Positions 38,056-48,550 are shown, numbered from the stretch's first letter. The stretch is DNA of 64,000 nt from Phocaeicola coprocola DSM 17136 (GCF_000154845.1 NZ_DS981470.1:27258-91257), one strand, 5' to 3'. Made by a program: numbers and translations. Notes: generated from the sequence alone by a model not told the origin.

Positions 38056-41000
38056 ATGAAGAACAAGAAACATGTATGGGTGGCAGGAGCCATGTGTGTA
38101 TTGCCTTTGATGGGAATGGCACAGCAGACTGAGCCACTGACAGATTCCCGTCGTCTGTTTGACGATGGAAAAGAGTTATTTCTTCGTCGTGACTATGCAG
38201 CGGCGCAACAGACCTTGTCGCGCTTTGTACAGCAGAAACCGCAGGCTTCATTGGCTGATGAAGCCGCTTATATGATTGCTTGCACGTCGTATGAACTGAA
38301 ATCTCCTGACTGTATTAAGCAGCTGGAAGGGTATCTGGAACAATATCCGGATTCGCGTTATGCCAATCGGGTGCAATCTCTTATCGCTTCTGCCTATTTC
38401 TTCCAGGAAAAATATCCAGAGGCTATTGCTTGTTTTAAAGGATGCCAATTCGATTTGCTGGCTGATTCTGAGCGGGATGCCTGTACCTTGCGTATGGGAA
38501 CTGCTTATCTGAAAATGGGAAACTTGCAGGAAGCTGCTGTCTGGTTCAGTATTCTGAAAGAGGTAAGCAGTGAATATCATATAGATGCCGTTTATCATCT
38601 GGCTTATATCGATTATGTGCAAAAACAGTACGATAAGGCTTTGCAGGGATTTCGTGAGGCAGGCGAATCTTCTAAGTATGCGGCTTTGTCGCCTTACTAT
38701 ATAGCCGATATTCATTTGGTCAGAGGAAACTACCAGCAGGCCAGACAGATAGCATCTACTTATCTCGAAGCTTATCCACGCCAGGAAAAGGCAATAGAGA
38801 TGAAACGCATTTGCGGAGAAGCTTGTTACGGCTTGAAGCAATATGCTGCTGCCATTGATTATCTGTCAGCTTATCGCAGCGAAACTGAGGAACATGCTGA
38901 AAGAAATTCCTTGTATAAGTTAGGAATGAGTTTCTTCTATACGGGGGTCTACTCGGAAGCAGCTGCTGCATTGGGTGAGGTGACTACTGTGCAAGATGCC
39001 TTGACGCAGAATGCTTATTTGCACATGGGACTTGCTTATTTGCAATTGAAAGAACGAAATCGGGCACGAATGGCTTTTGAACAGGCGTCTGCGATGAACT
39101 ATGACCGTGACATCAAGGAGCAGGCTTTTTATAATTATGCTTTGTGTATACACGAAACATCCTATTCTCCGTTTGCTGAATCGGTTACGGTATTCGAACG
39201 TTTCCTGAATGAATTTCCTAACTCTGTTTATACAGAAAAGGTAAATGATTATTTGATAGAAGTATATATGAATACTCGCAGCTATATGGCTGCACTTAAT
39301 TCTATTGCTAAAATCAGCCGTCCGGGTAACCGTATTCTGGAAGCTAAGCAAAAATTGTTGTTCCGTCTGGGTACGCAGGCTTTTGCACAGGCTGCTTTCG
39401 AAAATGCTATAGAATATTTCTCTCAATCGCTTCAGTTGGGACGTTATAACCAGCAGACTCAGGCTGATGCTTATTATTGGCGTGGAGAGTCAAAGTATCG
39501 TCTGGAACAGTACGGTGCTGCTGCATCCGATTACCGCCAGTATCTGGAGTTTGCTCCCGACCGTCGTTCTACAGAATATGGACTGGCTTTGTATAACCTG
39601 GGCTATACAGCATTTAAGCAAAAACAGTACGATAAGGCGTTGACTTGGTTTACCCGCTGTGCAGAATCGGGAATTCGTCTGGAGAACGATGTCGTAGCTG
39701 ATGTGTATAATCGAATGGGTGACTGTAATTTCTATGCACGCCGATTTGATGCAGCCGATGCGCAGTATGCACAAGCATCCGGTTATTCGATGTCGTTATC
39801 AGATTACTCGTTGTTCCAGCAGAGTATTATCAAGGGCTTGCAGCGTGAGTATGGTAAGAAAATTGAATTGCTGAACCGTTTGATAACAGGATTCCCTGAG
39901 TCACAGTATCTGGATGATGCACTTTATGAACAGGGACGTGCTTTCGTGCAGCTGGAAGACAATGATAATGCTGTAAAGCGTTATTCTCTTTTGGTTCAAC
40001 GTTATCCGGAAAGTCCGCTTTCTCGTCGGGCAGCAAATGAGATAGGTTTGTTGTATTATCAGAATGATAAATATAATGAGGCTATAGCTGCATACAAAAA
40101 AGTAATTTCTACTTATCCGGGTAGTGAAGAAGCTCGTCTGGCTCAGCGCGATTTGAAATCTATCTATATTGACCTGAACCGGGTAGACGACTATATGGCT
40201 TTTGTTTCTACGATTCCGGGAGGAGCCAATTTTGATGTGAATGAACGTGACTCGCTGACGTATGTGGCAGCCGAACGTGTGTATATGCGTGGAAATATCA
40301 CTGAAGCTAAAAACAGCTTTGTACGTTACCTGCAATCTTTCCCACAAGGAGCATTTAGTGTAGATGCTCATTATTATCTGGGCTTGATTGATTATAATGA
40401 GAAGAATTACACGGGGGCTGTTTCACACTTGGATAAGGTTGTCGAATATCCTGATAATAAATTCTCTGGCGAAGCGATGGCTATGTGTGCTGACATTGCT
40501 TATCGTGAAAAAGAATATGAAAAGTCATTGGGACTTTATAAACGTATGGCAGATCGTGCTGTATCGCAGGAAGAACGTGTGACTGCACGTACAGGAGCTA
40601 TGCGCAGTGCCTGGATGGTGAAAGATTGTCAGGAAATTATTTCTGTGGCTTCGGGTCTGATTGCTGAAAGCAAGCTGGCTCCCGAATTAGCTAATGAGGC
40701 GCATTATTATCGTGCAAAAGCTCTTCTTGCCGAAGGACAGAATAAGGAAGCAGCAGGCGACTTGGCTGTTTTGGCAAAAGATACCCGTAATGTATATGGA
40801 GCTGAAGCTAAATATTTGTTGGCTCAACTTTATTTTGACAATGGAGAAACAGGAAAGGCAGAGAAAGAGGTACTTGATTATATAGAGGTAAGTACCCCGC
40901 ATGCTTACTGGCTGGCCAGAAGTTTTGTCCTGTTGTCGGATGTGTACATGAAACTTGGACGTAACTTGGATGCCAAGCAATATTTGTTGTCATTGCAGCA

Positions 41001-41079
41001 GAATTATCAGGCAGATGATGATATTGCGGAAATGATAGAAACTCGATTGGCTAAACTAAATAAGGGAAGTAAACAATGA
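38056..41079 (+). CDS. Large secreted TPR-repeat protein
   Basis: 1007 residues, signal peptide (cut near 23, GMAQQ). The rest is a near-continuous solenoid of about 24 TPR-like repeats (SLADEAAYMIACTSYEL, PYYIADIHLVRGNYQQA, DVYNRMGDCNFYARRF, FSVDAHYYLGLIDYNE and similar). It is probably periplasmic or attached to the outer membrane, where such proteins act as scaffolds. Its last four bases (ATGA) overlap the start of a beta-barrel gene, so the two are made together and the solenoid may serve that barrel. This pair just before topA is, from memory, conserved in Bacteroides. The function is unknown. Confidence 0.85.
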   Translation: MKNKKHVWVAGAMCVLPLMGMAQQTEPLTDSRRLFDDGKELFLRRDYAAAQQTLSRFVQQKPQASLADEAAYMIACTSYELKSPDCIKQLEGYLEQYPDSRYANRVQSLIASAYFFQEKYPEAIACFKGCQFDLLADSERDACTLRMGTAYLKMGNLQEAAVWFSILKEVSSEYHIDAVYHLAYIDYVQKQYDKALQGFREAGESSKYAALSPYYIADIHLVRGNYQQARQIASTYLEAYPRQEKAIEMKRICGEACYGLKQYAAAIDYLSAYRSETEEHAERNSLYKLGMSFFYTGVYSEAAAALGEVTTVQDALTQNAYLHMGLAYLQLKERNRARMAFEQASAMNYDRDIKEQAFYNYALCIHETSYSPFAESVTVFERFLNEFPNSVYTEKVNDYLIEVYMNTRSYMAALNSIAKISRPGNRILEAKQKLLFRLGTQAFAQAAFENAIEYFSQSLQLGRYNQQTQADAYYWRGESKYRLEQYGAAASDYRQYLEFAPDRRSTEYGLALYNLGYTAFKQKQYDKALTWFTRCAESGIRLENDVVADVYNRMGDCNFYARRFDAADAQYAQASGYSMSLSDYSLFQQSIIKGLQREYGKKIELLNRLITGFPESQYLDDALYEQGRAFVQLEDNDNAVKRYSLLVQRYPESPLSRRAANEIGLLYYQNDKYNEAIAAYKKVISTYPGSEEARLAQRDLKSIYIDLNRVDDYMAFVSTIPGGANFDVNERDSLTYVAAERVYMRGNITEAKNSFVRYLQSFPQGAFSVDAHYYLGLIDYNEKNYTGAVSHLDKVVEYPDNKFSGEAMAMCADIAYREKEYEKSLGLYKRMADRAVSQEERVTARTGAMRSAWMVKDCQEIISVASGLIAESKLAPELANEAHYYRAKALLAEGQNKEAAGDLAVLAKDTRNVYGAEAKYLLAQLYFDNGETGKAEKEVLDYIEVSTPHAYWLARSFVLLSDVYMKLGRNLDAKQYLLSLQQNYQADDDIAEMIETRLAKLNKGSKQ

Positions 41080-42743
41080 AACATATATCTGCAATTTTAG
41101 TAGCTGCGGCATTGTCGCCCGTAGTAAAAGGCTATGCACAGGAACAGGTGAAAGATTCTACACTGAATCGTACGGTTGTAGTGGAAAATCAGTATAATCC
41201 TGAAGTTATGGACGCATTTAAAGTGAATGTCTTGCCGAAAGTGGAAGAGCCTGCTGTTGCCAAACAGCATATAGATTATGCAACATCGGTTCGTCCGTTG
41301 ACAAGCTGGGGCTTTTCTCCGATGGAAGCCATAACAAGTGAACAGAAGCAGGTTGATGCGCCGCGAGGATATATCAGAGGAGCTTATGGTAACCGGAATA
41401 ATGTAGACCTCAAGGCTTCGTATCTTTGGGATATTTCTCGCAAGGACCGTTTACAGTTTATGGCTTCTCTATATGGTATGAATGGAAATATTTCTTCTCT
41501 GCTTCCTGAAGAAGGAGAATGGAAGTCGCGCTTTTACCGTACAGATGTATCATTGGATTATAAACATGATTTCCGGACTGTTTCACTTTCTTTAGGTGGA
41601 GCTTTTGTATCTCAGGTATTCAATTATATGCCTGTGAGAGATGAAAGTATTCAGAATTTATATGAAACGAGCCGTCAGCGTTATACCTTAGGTGAAGGAT
41701 ATGTAGGCATAGCTTCTGTAGAAGGTGAATTGCCTGTGGAATTCTCTTTACAGACAGGCTTGCGCAGCTTTAGCCGCAAGTATGACATTCCTTATATGCG
41801 TCACGGTTCGGAAAATATTTTTCATACTGTCGGATTTATTTCCGGAGCGTTGAACGAGGAACAGCATGTAGGCATTGCTTTGGGTATGGATAACCTGATT
41901 TATGATGCGGAACAGGCTGATTATACATTGTTGCAGTTGAATCCTTATTATACGCTTGAAAATGATAATATACGGTTGCGTGTGGGAGCTCATGTTGACT
42001 GGCAGTCGGCCAATGGAAGTGGTATAAAAGCTGCTCCGGATGTTAAGCTGGATTATACTTTTGCTGATACCTATGTGGCTTATCTGCATGCGACAGGAGG
42101 AACCCGCTTGAACGATTTTCGTCAGCAGAATGAAGAATCTCCATACTGGGGAGTAATAAACCAGATGCGTACTTCCTATACACCGGCGGATCTTCAGGTC
42201 GGTTTTAAAGCATCTCCATTACCTGGACTGGGCTTCCATTTATTTGGAGGATACCGTGTGACTAAAGATGAGATTTTCCATCTTTATCCGGATATAACAG
42301 ACACCGACTTCCCGTACTGCTATTCACTCTTGATGCAAGAAAAGGCAAAAGTTGGATATGGAGGAATAAAAGCTGCTTATGGATATAAAGATATTTTTGA
42401 TTTCTCCGTAGGTGGAACATATTATGGCTGGAATGTAAAAGATGAAGCAAAAGTGTTGCTTTACTTGAAGCCGGAATTTGTATTAGATGCTTCTGCTCGT
42501 GCAAAGGTGTATGATGAGTTTTGGATTTCGGCAGCCTATCGTTATGAGGGACGTGTAAAGGCTGGAGAACTGGAAAAAGCCGATGCAATAAATAATCTTT
42601 CACTTTCTGCAGGATATGAGTTCTTTAATAGCTTGAATGTTTTTGTACGTTTCAATAATTTGCTGAATCAAGATTACATAACCGAGGCTGGTTACCCCGT
42701 TCAAGGATTTAATGCCATGGCAGGTGTAAGCTTCCGTTTCTGA
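41076..42743 (+). CDS. Outer-membrane beta-barrel protein, plug-less TonB-receptor-like
   Basis: 555 residues with a signal peptide (cut near 21, GYAQE). Residues 30-90 are a short periplasmic part (VVVENQYNPEVMDAFKVNVL) and the rest is amphipathic strands ending in MAGVSFRF, a typical barrel end with terminal Phe. The barrel resembles that of TonB-dependent receptors, but there is no plug domain and no CarboxypepD_reg domain, so it is probably not a TonB-driven importer. It starts inside the stop of the TPR gene, implying a TPR-barrel complex in the outer membrane. The terminator at 42752 ends the operon. Confidence 0.78.
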   Translation: MKHISAILVAAALSPVVKGYAQEQVKDSTLNRTVVVENQYNPEVMDAFKVNVLPKVEEPAVAKQHIDYATSVRPLTSWGFSPMEAITSEQKQVDAPRGYIRGAYGNRNNVDLKASYLWDISRKDRLQFMASLYGMNGNISSLLPEEGEWKSRFYRTDVSLDYKHDFRTVSLSLGGAFVSQVFNYMPVRDESIQNLYETSRQRYTLGEGYVGIASVEGELPVEFSLQTGLRSFSRKYDIPYMRHGSENIFHTVGFISGALNEEQHVGIALGMDNLIYDAEQADYTLLQLNPYYTLENDNIRLRVGAHVDWQSANGSGIKAAPDVKLDYTFADTYVAYLHATGGTRLNDFRQQNEESPYWGVINQMRTSYTPADLQVGFKASPLPGLGFHLFGGYRVTKDEIFHLYPDITDTDFPYCYSLLMQEKAKVGYGGIKAAYGYKDIFDFSVGGTYYGWNVKDEAKVLLYLKPEFVLDASARAKVYDEFWISAAYRYEGRVKAGELEKADAINNLSLSAGYEFFNSLNVFVRFNNLLNQDYITEAGYPVQGFNAMAGVSFRF

Positions 42744-42751
42744 TAATAATA

Positions 42752-42786
42752 AAAGCCTGTATCGGGATATATCCGTTACAGGCTTT
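42752..42786 (+). terminator. Terminator of the TPR-barrel operon
   Basis: Perfect 10-base stem AAAGCCTGTA / TACAGGCTTT (42752-42761, 42777-42786), followed by GTTGT, 9 bases after the stop. Confidence 0.65.
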
Positions 42787-42928
42787 GTTGTATCCTGACG
42801 TTATAATACTCTTCAGGTGTAATCTTTTTCGCCTGATTTTTCTGTATGTTTTCCATATCCGGAAATATTAAAAAATAAGAAATTTAGAAAAACGCACCTT
42901 ATTATATGGTGTACTTCAGGTTTTTTCA

Positions 42929-42936
42929 TACATTTG
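42929..42936 (+). promoter_or_regulatory. -7 box of the topA promoter
   Basis: TACATTTG, a perfect TAnnTTTG, 32 bases before topA; the -33 region is weak. Confidence 0.55.
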
Positions 42937-42967
42937 TCCCAAAATCACTAAATGGATTACAGAAGTT

Positions 42968-45298
42968 ATGCAAAATAATCTGGTAATAGTTGAGTCCCCC
43001 GCAAAGGCAAAAACTATTGAAAAGTTTCTTGGAGAGGGGTATAAAGTTCTTTCAAGTTACGGTCATATCCGCGACTTGAAACAGAAAGCGTTCAGCATCG
43101 ACATAAAAGATCATTTCGCTCCAATATATGAAGTGCCGGAAGATAAGAAGAAACTGGTAACAGAGTTGAAGAAGGAAGCAAAGAAAGCTGACATGGTATG
43201 GCTCGCATCCGATGAGGACCGTGAAGGAGAAGCTATATCCTGGCATTTGTTTGAGGTGCTTGAACTGGACCCTGCGAAGACGAAACGTATTGTATTCCAT
43301 GAAATTACTAAAACTGCTATATTAAAAGCTATCGAGCATCCACGTGATATAAATGTAGACTTGGTTAATGCTCAGCAGGCACGTCGAGTACTCGACCGTA
43401 TTGTTGGTTTTGAACTGTCGCCGGTATTGTGGAAGAAAATAAAACCTTCTTTGTCAGCCGGGCGTGTACAGTCGGTTGCCGTACGCCTTATTGTGGAACG
43501 TGAACGTGACATACATGCGTTCGTGAGTGAAGCTTCGTATAAGGTGACTGCTGTTTTTACCGATGATAAAGGTTCGGAAATCAAGGCGGATTTAGGAAAG
43601 CGTTTTAAGACGAAAGAAGAAGCTAAGGCATTTCTTGAAAGTTGTAAGAATGCCGGATTTAAGATAGAAGATATCACTACCCGTCCGATGAAAAAATCGC
43701 CGGCAGCTCCGTTTACAACTTCAACTTTACAGCAGGAAGCTGCGCGTAAGTTGGGCTATACGGTAGCACAGACAATGATGCTGGCTCAGAGATTGTATGA
43801 AAGCGGATTGATAACTTATATGCGTACTGACTCTGTGAATTTGTCAGATCTTGCTTTAAGTACCAGCCGGGATACCATTCTTTCACTGATGGGAGAAAAA
43901 TATGTGCATACTCGCCATTTTACGACGAAGACTAAAGGTGCACAAGAAGCCCACGAAGCGATTCGTCCGACCTATATGTCGAATGAAACGATAGATGGAA
44001 CTTCTCAGGAAAAACGTCTGTATGATTTGATCTGGAAGCGTACGCTTGCTTCACAGATGGCAGATGCTGAACTGGAGAAGACTACTGCGACTATATCTAT
44101 CAGCGGTCATATGGATAAATTTATTGCTGTAGGTGAGGTTGTTACCTTTGACGGATTCTTACGTGTGTATAAAGAGTCGTTTGATGATGATGTAGAGCAG
44201 GAAGATGAAGGACATTTGCTTCCGGCGTTGGAAGTCGGTCAGGTCTTAGACTGCAAGGAGATTGTTGCAATGGAACGCTTTACTCAGGCTCCTCCACGTT
44301 ATACAGAAGCTAGCCTGGTACGTAAGTTGGAAGAACTGGGTATCGGACGTCCTTCTACATATGCACCTACTATTTCTACTATCCAGCAGCGAGGATATGT
44401 TGAAAAAGGAAACCGTGAGGGAGTAGAACGTAATTATGAAATTCTGCAACTGAAAGGAAACAAAATTACGGAAAGTACCAAAACAGAACTTACCGGAAGT
44501 GAAAAAGCGAAGCTGATACCTACTGATGTCGGAATGGTTGTTAATGACTTCCTGAAAGAGTACTTCCCTCAAATCATGGATTATAATTTTACGGCTAGTG
44601 TCGAAAAACAGTTTGACGAAATTGCCGAAGGAGATAAAAAGTGGACTGATGTGATGGAGCATTTTTATGAAGGTTTCCATCCGTTGGTGGAAGATACGAT
44701 GGCTGCCAAGTCGGAACATAAGGTAGGAGAACGTATGCTTGGAGTTGATCCGGTAAGTGGAAAACCGGTTTCTGTGAAAATCGGACGTTATGGTCCGGTA
44801 GTGCAGATAGGTACTGCCGATGATGAGGAAAAGCCTCGCTTTGCTCAGCTGAAGAAAGAATATTCTTTGGAAACTATAACTCTGGAAGAGGCACTCGATC
44901 TGTTTAAACTTCCTCGTACGCTAGGAGAACTGGATGGCGTTGTTGTAACTGTCGGAACCGGACGTTTCGGACCATATGTACGTTATAATAATACGTTTGT
45001 TTCCATACCCAAAGATATGGACCCGATGTCTGTTACACTGGAAGATGCCGAAACTTTGATCCGTGAAAAGCAAGATGCGGCTGCAAAAAAAGTTATCAAG
45101 ACTTTTGATGCTGATCCGGATATGCAGATTTTAAATGGCCGTTATGGACCGTATATTTCGTACCAGAAGAAGAACTATAAGATACCTGACAGCGTAGAAG
45201 CTGCCGACCTGACATTGGATGCATGCTTCAAGGTTATTGAATTGCAGAAGGAAAAAGCTGAAGTTCGTAAGGTACGTGGCGGTGTAAAAAAGAAATAA
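42968..45298 (+). CDS. topA: DNA topoisomerase I
   Basis: 776 residues, type IA. It relaxes negative supercoils by passing single strands. TOPRIM domain at the start (VIVESPAKAKTIEKFLG and DREGEAISWH near 85-93), catalytic Tyr284 in LITYMRTDSVNLS, GIGRPSTYAPTISTIQQRGYV near 460. After residue ~600 it has topoisomerase C-terminal repeats of the non-zinc kind (RYGPVVQIG, RFGPYVRYNN, LNGRYGPYISYQ) and a Lys/Arg-rich end; the four-Cys zinc fingers of E. coli TopA are absent. Its TAA shares one base with the ATG of aroK, so translation is coupled. Confidence 0.96.
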   Translation: MQNNLVIVESPAKAKTIEKFLGEGYKVLSSYGHIRDLKQKAFSIDIKDHFAPIYEVPEDKKKLVTELKKEAKKADMVWLASDEDREGEAISWHLFEVLELDPAKTKRIVFHEITKTAILKAIEHPRDINVDLVNAQQARRVLDRIVGFELSPVLWKKIKPSLSAGRVQSVAVRLIVERERDIHAFVSEASYKVTAVFTDDKGSEIKADLGKRFKTKEEAKAFLESCKNAGFKIEDITTRPMKKSPAAPFTTSTLQQEAARKLGYTVAQTMMLAQRLYESGLITYMRTDSVNLSDLALSTSRDTILSLMGEKYVHTRHFTTKTKGAQEAHEAIRPTYMSNETIDGTSQEKRLYDLIWKRTLASQMADAELEKTTATISISGHMDKFIAVGEVVTFDGFLRVYKESFDDDVEQEDEGHLLPALEVGQVLDCKEIVAMERFTQAPPRYTEASLVRKLEELGIGRPSTYAPTISTIQQRGYVEKGNREGVERNYEILQLKGNKITESTKTELTGSEKAKLIPTDVGMVVNDFLKEYFPQIMDYNFTASVEKQFDEIAEGDKKWTDVMEHFYEGFHPLVEDTMAAKSEHKVGERMLGVDPVSGKPVSVKIGRYGPVVQIGTADDEEKPRFAQLKKEYSLETITLEEALDLFKLPRTLGELDGVVVTVGTGRFGPYVRYNNTFVSIPKDMDPMSVTLEDAETLIREKQDAAAKKVIKTFDADPDMQILNGRYGPYISYQKKNYKIPDSVEAADLTLDACFKVIELQKEKAEVRKVRGGVKKK

Positions 45299-45825
45299 TG
45301 AAAAGAATCTTTTTAATAGGTTATATGGGATCGGGCAAAACTACGCTAGGAAAAGCGTTTGCCCGTGCCATGCAACTCCAGTTCATCGATTTGGACTGGT
45401 ATATCGAAGAACGTTTTCATAAAACAGTACAGGAGTTGTTTGCCGAACGTGGAGAGAACGGCTTCCGTGAGATAGAAAGAAATATGCTCCATGAAGTTGG
45501 AGATTTTGAAGATGTATTGATTGCTGCTGGAGGAGGTACTCCGTGCTTTTTCGATAATATGGATTATATGAATAGTGTGGGAGATACTGTGTTTCTGGAT
45601 GTCAATCCGGAAGTTTTGTTCCGGCGCTTGAAAATAGCCAAGGCGAAGCGTCCGCTGCTGGCAGATAAGACAGATGATGAACTAATGAATGTCATCACAA
45701 GTGCTTTGCAGAAGCGCATGGACTTCTACCGGCAGGCTAAGTATACATTCAATGCCGAAAGACTGGAAAGCTATGAGCAAATCGGTGAATCGGTGAAAAA
45801 GCTGAAATTATTATTAGATAAATAG
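45298..45825 (+). CDS. aroK: Shikimate kinase
   Basis: 175 residues. Phosphorylates shikimate in aromatic amino-acid synthesis. Walker A GYMGSGKTTLG at residues 8-18, the shikimate-binding DLDWYIE and FREIERNML (about 32-65), GGGTPCF near 80 and the lid region KAKRPLL near 117. The start overlaps the topA stop by one base. Cytoplasmic, of normal family length. Confidence 0.95.
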   Translation: MKRIFLIGYMGSGKTTLGKAFARAMQLQFIDLDWYIEERFHKTVQELFAERGENGFREIERNMLHEVGDFEDVLIAAGGGTPCFFDNMDYMNSVGDTVFLDVNPEVLFRRLKIAKAKRPLLADKTDDELMNVITSALQKRMDFYRQAKYTFNAERLESYEQIGESVKKLKLLLDK

Positions 45826-45853
45826 ATTATAAACGTAGACTTTATGTTGTGAA

Positions 45854-47746
45854 ATGAGAAAATGGCGTATTGAAGATTCTGAAGAACTCTACAACATTAC
45901 TGGGTGGGGTGTTTCATACTTTGGTATTAATGACAAAGGTCATGTAGTAGTAACTCCGCGTAAAAACGGTGTGGCAGTCGATTTGAAAGAATTAGTCGAC
46001 GAACTTCAATTACGGGATGTCACAGCACCTATGCTAGTGCGTTTCCCCGATATTCTGGATAACCGTATCGAAAAAATATCCAATTGCTTTACTCTTGCTT
46101 CCGAAGAGTATGGATATCAGGCTCAGAATTTTATTATTTATCCTATTAAGGTAAATCAGATGCGGCCGGTTGTCGAAGAAATCATCAGTCATGGAAAGAA
46201 GTTCAATCTGGGACTGGAGGCTGGTTCAAAACCCGAACTTCATGCTGTGATTGCCATTAATACGGATTCTGATTCGTTGATCATTTGTAACGGCTATAAG
46301 GATGAAAGCTATATAGAACTGGCTTTATTGGCGCAGAAGATGGGTAAGCGTATTTTCTTGGTTGTTGAAAAGCTGAATGAACTTCGTCTGATTGCCAAGA
46401 TTGCCAAGCAACTGAATGTACGTCCCAATATCGGAATCCGAATAAAGTTGGCTTCTTCGGGCAGTGGTAAATGGGAAGAAAGTGGAGGAGATGCAAGTAA
46501 ATTCGGATTGACCTCCAGTGAACTGCTTGAGGCTCTCGATTTTATCGAGAAAAAGGAAATGAAAGATTGTTTGAAACTTATCCATTTCCATATCGGAAGT
46601 CAGGTTACTAAAATACGTCGTATTAAGACGGCATTGCGTGAAGCTTCTCAATTTTACGTACAGTTACATCAGTTAGGATTCCCGGTAGAATTTGTTGATA
46701 TAGGTGGAGGATTGGGAGTCGATTACGACGGAACCCGTTCTTCATACAGTGAAAGTAGTGTGAACTATTCTATACAAGAGTATGTAAACGATTCTATCTC
46801 TATCATGGTGGATGCTAGTAACAAGAACAATATTCCGCATCCTAATATCATTACAGAGAGTGGTCGTTCGCTCACTGCTCACCATTCTGTCCTAATTTTT
46901 GAAGTTCTTGAAACAGCTTCTTTGCCGGAAATGGAAGAAGAGTTTGAGGTCAGCCCTGAAGATCATGAACTGGTACAGGAATTATATCAGATATGGGATA
47001 ATCTGAACCAGAGCCGTATGCTTGAAGCATGGCATGATGCTCAGCAGATTCGTGAGGAAACGTTGGATCTGTTTAGCCATGGTATTGTGGATTTGAAAAC
47101 TCGTGCACAGATAGAACGTTTGTACTGGTCGGTTTGTCGTGAAATTAATCACATCGTTTCAGGGTTGAAGCATGCTCCCGATGAGTTCCGCAATCTGGAT
47201 AAATTACTAGCTGATAAATATTTCTGTAATTTCTCTTTGTTCCAGTCACTGCCGGATTCATGGGCTATCGACCAGATTTTCCCTATTATGCCTATTCAGC
47301 GTCTGGATGAACGTCCGGATCGTACGGCTACATTACAAGATATAACTTGTGACTCGGATGGTAAGATAGCAAACTTTGTGTCGACAAGAAATGTGTCGCA
47401 TGATTTACCAGTACACACCATCAAGGCTAAAGAGTCTTACTATATAGGTGTATTCCTGGTAGGAGCTTATCAGGAAATCTTGGGAGATATGCATAACTTG
47501 TTTGGAGATACGAATGCTGTGCATGTAACAGTTAACGAAAAAGGCTATACCATCGATCAGGTTATCGACGGTGAAACTGTAGCAGAGGTGTTAGATTATG
47601 TACAGTATAGTCCGAAGAAACTGGTGCGTACACTCGAAACATGGGTGACAAAATCGGTAAAAGAAGGGAAAATCTCTTTGGAAGAAGGAAAGGAATTCCT
47701 GGCAAATTACCGTTCGGGATTATATGGATATACATATTTGGAGTAA
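45854..47746 (+). CDS. speA: Biosynthetic arginine decarboxylase
   Basis: 630 residues, standard SpeA length. Converts arginine to agmatine, the first step to putrescine/spermidine. The PLP-binding Lys99 is in YPIKVNQM; the fold-III residues HFHIGSQ (about 246), VDIGGGLGVDYDG (about 281-293) and ESGRSLTAHHS (about 336) follow, and the C-terminal DLPVHTIKAKESYYIGVFLVGAYQ segment contains the second-subunit residues. It is 28 bases after aroK and 17 bases before argB, which puts arginine breakdown and synthesis genes next to each other. Confidence 0.96.
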   Translation: MRKWRIEDSEELYNITGWGVSYFGINDKGHVVVTPRKNGVAVDLKELVDELQLRDVTAPMLVRFPDILDNRIEKISNCFTLASEEYGYQAQNFIIYPIKVNQMRPVVEEIISHGKKFNLGLEAGSKPELHAVIAINTDSDSLIICNGYKDESYIELALLAQKMGKRIFLVVEKLNELRLIAKIAKQLNVRPNIGIRIKLASSGSGKWEESGGDASKFGLTSSELLEALDFIEKKEMKDCLKLIHFHIGSQVTKIRRIKTALREASQFYVQLHQLGFPVEFVDIGGGLGVDYDGTRSSYSESSVNYSIQEYVNDSISIMVDASNKNNIPHPNIITESGRSLTAHHSVLIFEVLETASLPEMEEEFEVSPEDHELVQELYQIWDNLNQSRMLEAWHDAQQIREETLDLFSHGIVDLKTRAQIERLYWSVCREINHIVSGLKHAPDEFRNLDKLLADKYFCNFSLFQSLPDSWAIDQIFPIMPIQRLDERPDRTATLQDITCDSDGKIANFVSTRNVSHDLPVHTIKAKESYYIGVFLVGAYQEILGDMHNLFGDTNAVHVTVNEKGYTIDQVIDGETVAEVLDYVQYSPKKLVRTLETWVTKSVKEGKISLEEGKEFLANYRSGLYGYTYLE

Positions 47747-47763
47747 TACAAAATAAGCATACG

Positions 47764-48537
47764 ATGAAAGAGAAGTTGACTATTGTAAAAGTTGGTGGAA
47801 AAATTGTTGAAGAAGCTGATACATTGAGTCAGTTACTTGCTGATTTTTCTGCAATTCCTGGCTATAAGCTGTTGGTACATGGTGGTGGACGCTCTGCAAC
47901 AAAAATTGCTGCCCAACTGGGTATAGAGAGTAAAATGGTAGATGGACGCCGTATTACTGATGCTGAAACCCTGAAGGTGGTAACGATGGTCTATGGAGGA
48001 TTGGTAAATAAGAATATTGTAGCCGGCCTTCAGGCGAAGGGAGTGAATGCCGTTGGATTAACTGGTGCTGATATGAATGTGATCCGTTCGGTAAAACGTC
48101 CTGTAAAGGAAATAGACTATGGTTATGTGGGAGATGTGAAGCATGTCGATGCCGAAGTGCTTGTTTCGTTGATTAGCCGTGGAGTAGTTCCGGTTATGGC
48201 TCCGCTAACTCATGATGGTGAAGGCAATATGCTTAATACAAATGCCGATACGATAGCAGGAGAAACGGCTAAAGCTCTGGCTGAAGCTTTTGATGTCACT
48301 CTTATTTATTGTTTCGAAAAGAAAGGAGTCTTGCGTGACGCCGAAGATGAAGATAGTGTAATACCTGTCATAACTCCCGACTTATTTAAGAAATATGTCG
48401 ATGAAGGAGTGATACAAGGCGGTATGATTCCTAAGCTTGAGAACTCTTTTTCGGCAGTTGAAGCCGGAGTTTCCCAAGTTGTAATAACCTTAGCCTCAGC
48501 GATAGACGGTAAGTCTGGTACGATAATAAAAAAATAA
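47764..48537 (+). CDS. argB: Acetylglutamate kinase
   Basis: 257 residues from the ATG at 47764 (MKEKLTIVKVGGKIVEE), the family start; the longer frame upstream lies inside speA. Phosphorylates N-acetylglutamate in arginine synthesis. VKVGGKI (9-15) and VHGGGRSATKIAAQLG (about 40-55) bind ATP and substrate; GDMNVIRS-type and GVVPVMAPLTHDGEGNMLNTNADTIAGETAKAL segments (about 140-175) and QGGMIPKLENSFSAVEAG near 220 are conserved. It lacks the N-terminal helix of arginine-inhibited hexameric enzymes, so feedback control by arginine is uncertain. Confidence 0.95.
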   Translation: MKEKLTIVKVGGKIVEEADTLSQLLADFSAIPGYKLLVHGGGRSATKIAAQLGIESKMVDGRRITDAETLKVVTMVYGGLVNKNIVAGLQAKGVNAVGLTGADMNVIRSVKRPVKEIDYGYVGDVKHVDAEVLVSLISRGVVPVMAPLTHDGEGNMLNTNADTIAGETAKALAEAFDVTLIYCFEKKGVLRDAEDEDSVIPVITPDLFKKYVDEGVIQGGMIPKLENSFSAVEAGVSQVVITLASAIDGKSGTIIKK

Positions 48538-48550
48538 TTCAAAAAAAATA

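Noticed and set aside
47641..47763. Extended start for argB inside speA
   Set aside because: A 106-base overlap with speA; the family start MKEKLTIVKVGGK is at 47764.
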